From Pseudomonas capeferrum (GTDB lineage: Bacteria > Pseudomonadota > Gammaproteobacteria > Pseudomonadales > Pseudomonadaceae), in the NCBI RefSeq assembly GCF_000731675.1, contig NZ_JMIT01000001.1, positions 2,665,714-2,729,713 on the forward strand: a DNA stretch of 64,000 nt. Direction: 5' to 3'. Every line of letters starts with the position of its first letter. Positions within the stretch are counted from its first letter, which is position 1. The notes under the pieces were generated by a model that worked only from the letters and a program-made list of their open reading frames with translations, had not been told where the DNA came from and searched no databases. Of this stretch, positions 45,372 to 52,617 are shown piece by piece. The translations under genes were made by a program, and so were the position numbers.

Positions 45372-48300
45372 CTATCTATAACTCATAAGCGCCTGCTCCA
45401 GGGCTGTGATAGCAGCCTGAACCTCTACCACGACATCGCTGATCTGGCTCTGATACATCTCCGGTGTACGGCACAAAACCTCCAGTTGACGACAACACTC
45501 AACCAGTTGCTCAGCTTTTACCACCCTTGCAGCGCCCTTGATTCGGTGCGCCAGCTCCGCCAGCTTTTCGAATTGGTCTTCCTGCATGAAGATACCAAGA
45601 GCTTTACAATCCTTGCGGTTGTTATTGATCAGCTCATCAAGAATCTGTCTAAACTTCTCAGGCTCGCTGCTGATCAACATTTCCAAGGGCCCAAGGTCGA
45701 CCACGCTCGTTGAAACAGGCCTCGCCTCTAATCGTTCCGTAGACTGCAAGTCGATCGCAGGACTTTCGTTCTTAGAGCACTGCAACAAGCGAGCGTCCAA
45801 TTCATCCAAAGCAATCGGCTTAATTAGACAATCATTCATACCGACTTTAAGACAAAGCTCTATCTCTTCCGATTGCGCATCAGCGGTCAGACCCAGGATT
45901 ATGGAAGCCTCCAACCCTTGAGCCTCCTCTACCTGCCGTATCGCCTGAGTAAGTTCGGCACCGCTCATGACCGGCATGTGGCAATCGGTAATGACAATAT
46001 CGAAAGCGTGCTCACACCAGCGTTCAAAAGCCGACCGGCCGTTTTCCGCCTCGCTGACATCATGACCCAGAAAGTTCAGCTGCTGACGCAGTACCTGTCG
46101 ATTGACTTCATGATCATCGACGATCAATACTTGCAAACGATAGCGTGGTTGTTGAATTAACGGCAGTGCAGTTATTGGCGTAAAATTAACAGGTTCAAGT
46201 ATCTGCAGGCCTAGCTCGACTTCGACGCGAGTCCCTCTACCGACGGCGCTGCTCAGGTTCACTCGGCCGCCCATCATTTCGCAAAGCGAGCGACTGATCA
46301 CTAGCCCCAGCCCAGTGCCTTCGCTTTGATGTGAGTTTCGTTGAGCCTGAACAAAAGGACGGAACAATCGTTGTTGATCTTCAGAACTGATACCCACGCC
46401 AGTGTCTTCGACACTGAGCTTGATAGTTAGCACGCTTGCTTCGCTCAACACACCACTGATGCTGATTTTGACTGTTCCCGCTTCGGTGAATTTGATTGCG
46501 TTGCTAACCAGATTGGAAAGAACCTGTTTGAAACGTAGAGCGTCGATCAGTACGTCACAGTTGATGCTAGAGTCGATATCGAGCAAAAGCTCAAGGCGCT
46601 TTTGACGCGCCAGCCCTTCAAACACCCGCGCCACTGACTCAATCAAAACACGTAAGTTCGCACGTTTAAGCGACAGGCTAAGGCGTCCAGACTCGATGCG
46701 GGCGATGTCGAGGATATCGCCGATCAATTCCAGCAGGCTTTTTGCCGATGTATGAGCGATCTCAATGCTGGCGCGGTCGATTGGCTCGCTGTCGGCGCGC
46801 TTGAGTGCAAGCTCGAGGATGCCGATCACGGCATTCATCGGTGTGCGGATTTCGTGACTCATGGTGGCCAGGAAGCTGGTCTTGGCGCGGCTAGCGTCGT
46901 CCGAATGGGCCTTCGCTTCGCGTAACTGCGCCACCAACTGGCGGTGCTCGGTGATATCCAGCCAGCCACAGATGACACCCTTTGTCACCCCTTTGGAGTC
47001 CTGAAACGGTTGCACCCAGTGGTTGATCCACGCCTCCTTGCCCTGGAGCCGCACGGCATGTACCGACTCGATCGTCTGCCCGTCGCGCATGGCCTGAGAG
47101 TAATTGCGATGGAACTCCGGGAGGCTTTCGAAATTCTCCTTCGGTAACTGCCGGACCGTTTTATGCAACACCTCATCGGCGCTCAAGCCAACGCTTTTGA
47201 GATAGCTGCGGTTGCACGACAGCATTCGTCCCTTGGTATCACGGACATAAAGCGGTGGCGGCATGCAGTCGGTCAGGGTCTCGATAAATTGCAACTGATC
47301 GTTGAGCATGCGCTCGGCCTTGAGCCGGGCTTTGATCTGCCTACGCAGGTAAAACACCCACACCAGTGACAACAACAGCAACAGCGCGGCAGCGGCGACA
47401 ATTTCAGTGATCAGCCGCTCATAATCTACCCAGGTCTGACCGCTCATACCCGGTGGCGAACGCCAGCGGTTGGAAATCGCATTGAGCTCGTCCGGTGCAA
47501 TGCTCTGCAAGACGGTATCGATGATCGACTGCAGCTCTACGTCACTACGACGCATGGCGAAATTGACCGTCGCCGGTCCAACATCAAGTATCTGGTTGAT
47601 GGCCAGTTTGTCGTGGAACAACCGCTCGATGTAATAGCGTGCAGCAGGCAACGCCACCATCGCAGCATCAGCATTGCCTTCATAGAGCAAGTTCATTGTA
47701 TCCAGCGAGCCACCCGCCTCCACCACCCTGGCTTCGGGGTAACGCTCGCGCAGTTGCTCGATGGCCACATGACCCGTTGGAACCGCCACACGCTTGTCGA
47801 TCAGATTGCCCAGCTTGCCTTGCTGGTCAATGTTGCTGAGCAATACAAAGGGACTGTTGAGCAGTGGCCGGGAAAAGCGCAGGTATTCCTCGCGCTCCGA
47901 GCTTGCCGTCATCAGTGCCAGATCTGCCTTGCCCTTCTGCACCGCGTCGATAATCTGGGGGAAGCCACCACTGCGGGAAACCACTTCAAAATGCAGGCCG
48001 GTACTTAGCGTGATCACTTCAAGAATATCGGCGATGCCGCCTGAAAACACCCCGCTAGCATCGAAATAGGCGCCCGGGGCCAGGTCATCATTGATCACCA
48101 GGCGTACCACCGGATGCCGCTGTATCCAGCGTGTTTGCTCTACGGTGAGGCTAATGGGGTCTTCACTGGGGATGAAGCTGTTGCCCACCCATCGCTTGGC
48201 CAAATTGCGCAACTGATCTTCGCCGATGGATGTGAGGGCGACATTGAGAAGCCGTTGCATACGCGTGTTGTCGACCTTCAGCGCATAACTGTAGTCGCCT

Positions 48301-49001
48301 CCGCGAACATCCGAGAAACGCTCAAAACGGACAAAGTTGTAGAACGAACGATTGATTAGGTAATAGGCGCTGTACAGGTCGTCCAAGTAAACATCCGCCT
48401 GCCCAAAGGCGGCAGCGGCAATCGCTTTTTCATGGTCGGCGTACACCCTAAAAACGGCCCGCGGGTAGCGGTGTTTGAGCTCGGCGCTATGCTCGTGGGT
48501 GATCGCGACACGCAAGCCGGCAAGATCAGGGGGTGAATGCCGGGGTTCGGCACTGCGTTTGAACACCGCCAGCCGGTCCCTGGCGTAGGGAATGCTCAGC
48601 AGCAGGTCGGGGCGAGGCTCTGTACTGCCGTGAATACTGATGACATCGACACTACCGGCCTGTAATGCCTTGCGCGCGTCCTGCTCATTAGCAAAGGGAA
48701 CGACCTTCACCTGCAAGCCCAAGAGTTGAGCGACCAGAGCGGTTGCATCGGCGCTGATGCCTTCGTACAGGTTATCTTGGGCATAGACTGAAAACGGCGC
48801 GGACTCGGTTGCATACACACCCACCTTGAGCTCAGCCTTGTGCCGCAGCCAATGCCAGTCTTCAGTCGTGATCGCCATATCGTGACGATCGATACGCAGC
48901 TGGCTGGACAACACCTGCGGGGCCAAAGGCAGGGTGGCAGCCAGCAGCGGAACGCTGCTCAACAGTAGGCCGATGGACAGGCAGAAAGAACGTAAATGCA
49001 T
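45372..49001 (-). CDS. Hybrid sensor kinase with tandem SBP domains (BvgS/EvgS/RocS type)
   Basis: 1209 residues. Signal peptide (MHLRSFCLSIGLLLSSVPLL), two periplasmic SBP_bac_3 (VFT) domains at about 55-275 and 285-510, one TM near 533-553 (IVAAAALLLLLSLVWVFYL), PAS about 570-690, HisKA with MSHEIRTPMNAVIG, HATPase with NLVSNAIKFTEAG and GTGLGLVISRSL, a receiver with Asp in VITDCHMPVMSG, and a C-terminal HPt with His in LAELAHRIKGAA. It relays phosphate His-Asp-His to the BvgA-like regulator nearby. Less GC-rich than core genes. RocS1 of P. aeruginosa is the closest known role: it controls cup fimbriae. Confidence 0.94.
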   Translation of the reverse strand: MHLRSFCLSIGLLLSSVPLLAATLPLAPQVLSSQLRIDRHDMAITTEDWHWLRHKAELKVGVYATESAPFSVYAQDNLYEGISADATALVAQLLGLQVKVVPFANEQDARKALQAGSVDVISIHGSTEPRPDLLLSIPYARDRLAVFKRSAEPRHSPPDLAGLRVAITHEHSAELKHRYPRAVFRVYADHEKAIAAAAFGQADVYLDDLYSAYYLINRSFYNFVRFERFSDVRGGDYSYALKVDNTRMQRLLNVALTSIGEDQLRNLAKRWVGNSFIPSEDPISLTVEQTRWIQRHPVVRLVINDDLAPGAYFDASGVFSGGIADILEVITLSTGLHFEVVSRSGGFPQIIDAVQKGKADLALMTASSEREEYLRFSRPLLNSPFVLLSNIDQQGKLGNLIDKRVAVPTGHVAIEQLRERYPEARVVEAGGSLDTMNLLYEGNADAAMVALPAARYYIERLFHDKLAINQILDVGPATVNFAMRRSDVELQSIIDTVLQSIAPDELNAISNRWRSPPGMSGQTWVDYERLITEIVAAAALLLLLSLVWVFYLRRQIKARLKAERMLNDQLQFIETLTDCMPPPLYVRDTKGRMLSCNRSYLKSVGLSADEVLHKTVRQLPKENFESLPEFHRNYSQAMRDGQTIESVHAVRLQGKEAWINHWVQPFQDSKGVTKGVICGWLDITEHRQLVAQLREAKAHSDDASRAKTSFLATMSHEIRTPMNAVIGILELALKRADSEPIDRASIEIAHTSAKSLLELIGDILDIARIESGRLSLSLKRANLRVLIESVARVFEGLARQKRLELLLDIDSSINCDVLIDALRFKQVLSNLVSNAIKFTEAGTVKISISGVLSEASVLTIKLSVEDTGVGISSEDQQRLFRPFVQAQRNSHQSEGTGLGLVISRSLCEMMGGRVNLSSAVGRGTRVEVELGLQILEPVNFTPITALPLIQQPRYRLQVLIVDDHEVNRQVLRQQLNFLGHDVSEAENGRSAFERWCEHAFDIVITDCHMPVMSGAELTQAIRQVEEAQGLEASIILGLTADAQSEEIELCLKVGMNDCLIKPIALDELDARLLQCSKNESPAIDLQSTERLEARPVSTSVVDLGPLEMLISSEPEKFRQILDELINNNRKDCKALGIFMQEDQFEKLAELAHRIKGAARVVKAEQLVECCRQLEVLCRTPEMYQSQISDVVVEVQAAITALEQALMSYR

Positions 49002-49096
49002 GCGAGATAGAAACCGAAGGAGCCTGGGGATCGCCGCCAGTGGCGGCGCAATAATAGTTCAAAGTGGTTGCCGTCGCTCGTTCATGAGGACCTGCC

Positions 49097-50281
49097 TCAC
49101 AACCTGCGCTGCATGCAGAAGTCGATGAAGTGGCTTTCCGGCATCGGCCGGGCGAACAAAAACCCTTGGGCAAGGGTGGCGCCCAACTCAATCAGGTGAG
49201 CCTGTTGCTCGACGGTCTCTACACCTTCGATAACCAGCGAGATGCCTAACGCCCGGGCCAGCGCCACCGAGCAACTGATAATCGCAGCGCTCTTGGGCTG
49301 GTTTTGCATCTTGCGCACGAACGCCCGGTCAAGCTTGATTTCACTAAATGGCAGTTCACTTAGTCTATCCAGTGAAGAATAACCGGCGCCAAAATCATCC
49401 ATGGCCAGGCCACAACCGAGCATACGCAGCCGCACCAAGTTTTCCAGACTTCTGGCAGGTGCACTGATGAGACCAGACTCGGTGATTTCGAACGTCACGC
49501 TGGCCGCTGGCACCTGTGACCGCTTGATCAGCAGGGTGATGCGCTCAGTCAACGCGGCGCACGCCAGCTGCGCCGGGTGCAAGTTGAACGCCAGGTCGAT
49601 CCCCTGGCGCTGCGCTGCCAGCCTTTGCTGAAGAGACAGGCCCTGTTCGAACAGCTGCCAGAACAAGCGGTTGATCAGGTTGTGCGCTTCCATCACCGGT
49701 AAAAAATGTGCGGGTGGCAGCACCCCCCATTGAGGGTGCGTCCAGCGTGCAAGCACTTCTGCGCCAACCAGTTGCTGCCCCTGCAGGGTAAATTTGGGTT
49801 GGTAATAGGCCTCGAACTCTCCGTTGTCCAAGCCTTGCTGCACATCGTTCAGCGTGGGGAGCTCTGCCGGCGACAACACTTTAGGCGCGGCGCTGCAGTG
49901 TTCCCTATAGCGTTTGACCACCTGGCTGAATCCTTCCAGGTTGAAAGGCTTGCCCAAGTCGCCCAAAAAAGTCAGGCCCAGACAGTGGATCATCGCGACC
50001 GTGGCTTGACGCAGCGCCGGGTCCAGTTCGCTGCATAGCACCACAGCCCCAATTTTGCCGCTGCTACTGGCTTGGCGAAGAAACGCCAAGCCGTCCATGC
50101 CAGCCATTCTCAAGTCACAGATAATAATGTCTACCGCGTCGCAGGCTGACAGCACAGCAACGGCCTCGTGGCCGTCCGCCGCTTGCAGAATGGGCCCCGG
50201 CAACACTTTTTCCAGTGCAGTCACGGTGACAAGGCGCTGGAAGGGTTCATCCTCCAGCACCAGAACAGTCAAGTCTTGCAT
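49097..50281 (-). CDS. Response regulator with EAL domain (RocR-like)
   Basis: About 394 residues. Receiver at 5-125 (VLVLEDEPFQRLV; phosphoacceptor in IIICDLRMAGMDG). The EAL domain at about 150-390 has YQPKFTLQGQQLVGAEVLAR, with Val in place of Ala in the EAL motif, NLHPAQLA, ITESG, AMDDFGAGYSSL with the catalytic DD, and IEGVET. It probably degrades cyclic di-GMP and competes for the phosphorelay, as RocR does in P. aeruginosa. The start at 50281 is preferred over TTG 50302. The sensor gene follows after 95 nt on the same strand. Confidence 0.92.
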   Translation of the reverse strand: MQDLTVLVLEDEPFQRLVTVTALEKVLPGPILQAADGHEAVAVLSACDAVDIIICDLRMAGMDGLAFLRQASSSGKIGAVVLCSELDPALRQATVAMIHCLGLTFLGDLGKPFNLEGFSQVVKRYREHCSAAPKVLSPAELPTLNDVQQGLDNGEFEAYYQPKFTLQGQQLVGAEVLARWTHPQWGVLPPAHFLPVMEAHNLINRLFWQLFEQGLSLQQRLAAQRQGIDLAFNLHPAQLACAALTERITLLIKRSQVPAASVTFEITESGLISAPARSLENLVRLRMLGCGLAMDDFGAGYSSLDRLSELPFSEIKLDRAFVRKMQNQPKSAAIISCSVALARALGISLVIEGVETVEQQAHLIELGATLAQGFLFARPMPESHFIDFCMQRRL

Positions 50282-50347
50282 CGCAGGTCTACACGCACGC
50301 AATTGAAGGAGCCACAGTCTGCAAGGCTCGCATCTGACACCTCCATG

Positions 50348-50378
50348 GGAAATTTCCTCTCATCCATCGGAAATTTCC
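50348..50378. promoter_or_regulatory. Pair of GGAAATTTCC boxes between EAL and LuxR-type regulators
   Basis: Two perfect palindromes GGAAATTTCC at 50348-50357 and 50369-50378, 21 bp apart (two helix turns), in the 199-nt divergent region. They are the same as the BvgA-type boxes upstream of the fimbrial operon. Confidence 0.75.
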
Positions 50379-50480
50379 GAAGCAAGTACAGCTCTGTCCT
50401 ACGCAGCTAATGGTGATAACCTGCTAGTGGCTTATCGATACCGTTCCGTAACAAGCGCGTTCTCAAGGTAGATTCACACT

Positions 50481-51107
50481 ATGCATAGCGTTCTGATAGT
50501 TGACGATCATCCAGTCATTCGACTTGCAGTCCGGGTGCTGCTGGAAAAGCACGGCATGCGCGTGGTGGGCGAAGCGGACAATGGCCTGGATGCGGTTCAG
50601 CTGGTACGCGAGCTCAACCCGCAGGTGGTCATTCTCGATATTGGTATTCCCAAACTGGATGGGTTTACCGTTATCACCAAGATTAAAACGCTAGATGTGC
50701 GTAGCAAGGTGCTTATCCTGACTTCGCAACCTGCCGATTCGGTATGCCGTCGCTGTATCCAGTTAGGTGCACGCGGTTTCGTCAACAAGGAAGAGGACCT
50801 GGGCAGCCTGATTACAGCGATCAAATCGGTGGATGCCGGCTATACGTTCTTTCCCTCGCTCACGTTCGACAGTGTCAACCCTGCCGACCAACTGTCGGAA
50901 CTGGAGCAGATTCGCTCATTAACCGCCCGGGAAGTGACGGTATTGCAATACTTGGCGCAGGGCTACTCGAACAAACAAATTGGCGACATGCTCTTTTTGA
51001 GCAATAAAACTGTGAGCACCTACAAAACGCGGCTATTGCAAAAGCTGGGCGCTACGTCGCTGGTTGACCTGGCGGAGTTTGCCAAACGCAATGAATTGAC
51101 GCGGTAA
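50481..51107 (+). CDS. LuxR-type response regulator (BvgA/FimZ/RocA-like)
   Basis: 208 residues. Receiver domain (MHSVLIVDDHPVIRLAVRVL; phosphoacceptor Asp in VVILDIGIPKLDGF; LTSQPADS) and C-terminal LuxR HTH (LTAREVTVLQYLAQGYSNKQ, then IGDMLFLSNKTVSTYKTRLL). It is of the BvgA/FimZ kind and is most likely the phosphorelay output of the hybrid kinase encoded downstream on the minus strand. Palindromic boxes lie upstream of it and of the fimbrial operon that follows. Confidence 0.93.
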   Translation: MHSVLIVDDHPVIRLAVRVLLEKHGMRVVGEADNGLDAVQLVRELNPQVVILDIGIPKLDGFTVITKIKTLDVRSKVLILTSQPADSVCRRCIQLGARGFVNKEEDLGSLITAIKSVDAGYTFFPSLTFDSVNPADQLSELEQIRSLTAREVTVLQYLAQGYSNKQIGDMLFLSNKTVSTYKTRLLQKLGATSLVDLAEFAKRNELTR

Positions 51108-51127
51108 TCGCTGCATAAATGCACCCG

Positions 51128-51164
51128 TAGGAAATTTCCTATGCTTCCGTAGGCAATTTCCTAC
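51128..51164 (+). promoter_or_regulatory. BvgA-type operator pair upstream of fimbrial operon
   Basis: TAGGAAATTTCCTA at 51128-51141 is a perfect inverted heptad pair; GTAGGCAATTTCCTAC at 51150-51164 is a second copy with one change, offset 22 bp. The inverted TTTCCTA heptad is the binding motif of Bordetella BvgA. A possible -10 (TAGGCT near 51188) is placed suitably downstream. Confidence 0.78.
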
Positions 51165-51286
51165 TCATTTCTTCCCTTTCGCCCCCTAGGCTTACTCCAG
51201 CTCAACGGTACACAGATACCCGAGCAGAAAGAGAGTGTTCAACTAAGCCCCCTTCAAGCACTTCACTATCAACCTAGGAGTATGAA

Positions 51287-51841
51287 ATGAAAGTTAGTTC
51301 GTTGGCTGGCGCGATCATGGCAGTTGCCTTGGCATCCACCTCGGCTGTCACCTTTGCCCAAGATCAAGGTCACGGTCGCATTACCTTCAGGGGCGCAATT
51401 ATTGAGGCACCGTGCTCCATCGCCCAAGAGTCGGCATACCAAACCGTCGAGATGGATCAAGTCTCCAATGTTTCCCTGAAAGACGGCGGAAAATCCACTC
51501 CGAAAACCTTCAAGATCGAACTGCGCGGTTGTGAACTGGGCGCACTGAAGTCGGCCACTGCAACCTTCACCGGTTCGCCTGCGTCCAACCCCGACCTGCT
51601 GGCTATCAGAGGTACGGCCCAAGGCGCCAGCCTGGCCATCGCCGATCACACCGGTGAGCTGATCAAGCTGGGTGACGCTTCTCCTGCCCAGACGCTGTCC
51701 AATGGCGACACCTACCTCGAGTTCAAAGCCTATCTGCAGGGTGACATGGTTGCCCCAGCTGGTGGCGGCGCAGCAACAGGAGCCGCAATCAAACCGGGTG
51801 ACTTCGAAACGTTCGCCAACTTCACCCTCGCTTATCAGTAA
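51287..51841 (+). CDS. Fimbrial major subunit (type 1 pilin family)
   Basis: 184 residues. Signal peptide (MKVSSLAGAIMAVALASTSA, cut after VTFA), then ITFRGAIIEAPCSIAQESAY with the first Cys and KIELRGCELGALKSATATF with its disulfide partner; C-terminal donor-strand acceptor end FANFTLAYQ. It is first in the operon and most likely the main rod subunit. An AGGAG precedes the ATG. A 33-bp repeat array follows before the next gene. Confidence 0.92.
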   Translation: MKVSSLAGAIMAVALASTSAVTFAQDQGHGRITFRGAIIEAPCSIAQESAYQTVEMDQVSNVSLKDGGKSTPKTFKIELRGCELGALKSATATFTGSPASNPDLLAIRGTAQGASLAIADHTGELIKLGDASPAQTLSNGDTYLEFKAYLQGDMVAPAGGGAATGAAIKPGDFETFANFTLAYQ

Positions 51842-51854
51842 GCTAATCCGTTAC

Positions 51855-52022
51855 TGAGGTGCTCCGCAGTACGCAAGGATAGCGTGATGAGGTGCTCCGA
51901 AGTACGCACGGATCGCGTAATGAGGCGCCCCGCAGTACGCACGGATCGCGTAATGATGAGGTGCTCCGCAGTACGCACGGATCGCGTGATGAGGTGCCCC
52001 GCAGTAAGCACGGATCGCTTAT
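51855..52022 (+). repeat. Five tandem 33-bp repeats between pilin genes
   Basis: Units start at 51855, 51888, 51921, 51957 and 51990 (33, 33, 36, 33 bp apart). The consensus opens TGAGGTGCTCCGCAGTACGC and continues ACGGATCGCGTAA. Each junction can fold into an imperfect hairpin (GCGTA...TACGC). The unit length keeps two frames open by chance. No spacer sequence lies between units. Confidence 0.92.
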
Positions 52023-52046
52023 TGCGGGGAGTTTGCGGAGGTTTAA

Positions 52047-52571
52047 ATGATTCGCTCAACCGTCCTGCTGCTGACTCTATGCCCTCTAATCATGCCCACC
52101 AGTGCTGCCGATGCACTCGAAGGGCATGTACAACTGGGCGGGAGCATCGTGGACAGCGCCTGTAATATGCGAGTGGGTAGCGATCGTCAAACGATTGCGT
52201 TCAAACCTATGACACTGAATGGCCTGCTAAACGGCGATACATCATCGCAGCATTCCTTAACCCTCTATATCAGCGACTGTATTGCATCGGAAAAGCCCAA
52301 CGACACCGATGTTTCCCAGCGCTTTAAACTGACATTCGAAGGACAACCCAATGGAAAGTACTTTGCTATCGAGGGCATCGCTAAAGGCATTGCCCTGCAA
52401 ATAAAAGACCGCCAGGGTAAATTAGTATCGCCAGGCATGGTACTTGAGCACAACGAACTGTCTACTGACAGCCTAATGCTCAACTACTCATTGACGCTCG
52501 TTGGCGTCGGACATGCACTGGAAGCAGGCGATTATCACGCCACCATCAAGCTTAACATTCAGCACTTCTGA
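52047..52571 (+). CDS. Fimbrial subunit (PapH-like or minor pilin)
   Basis: 174 residues. Signal peptide (MIRSTVLLLTLCPLIMPTSA). Cys pair in GGSIVDSACNMRV and TLYISDCIASE; pilin-type C-terminus HATIKLNIQHF. GGAGGTTTAA gives the ribosome site. It lies between the pilin repeats and the usher gene, a position held by terminator or minor subunits in related operons. Confidence 0.85.
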   Translation: MIRSTVLLLTLCPLIMPTSAADALEGHVQLGGSIVDSACNMRVGSDRQTIAFKPMTLNGLLNGDTSSQHSLTLYISDCIASEKPNDTDVSQRFKLTFEGQPNGKYFAIEGIAKGIALQIKDRQGKLVSPGMVLEHNELSTDSLMLNYSLTLVGVGHALEAGDYHATIKLNIQHF

Positions 52572-52617
52572 ACTGCCCCACAATCATTTGTGCAGTTTCG
52601 CTCAAGGACTTAGTCAC

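Noticed and set aside
51855..52022. CRISPR array
   Set aside because: The 33-bp units touch each other without variable spacers and no cas genes are near.
51835..52059. 74-residue minus-strand protein made of 11-residue repeats
   Set aside because: The frame is open only because 33 is a multiple of three; the plus strand is open as well in the array, and no ribosome site or homologue is evident.
52501..52617. 39-residue N-terminal extension of the usher
   Set aside because: It overlaps the preceding pilin gene and would put non-signal sequence before the clear signal peptide that begins at GTG 52618.
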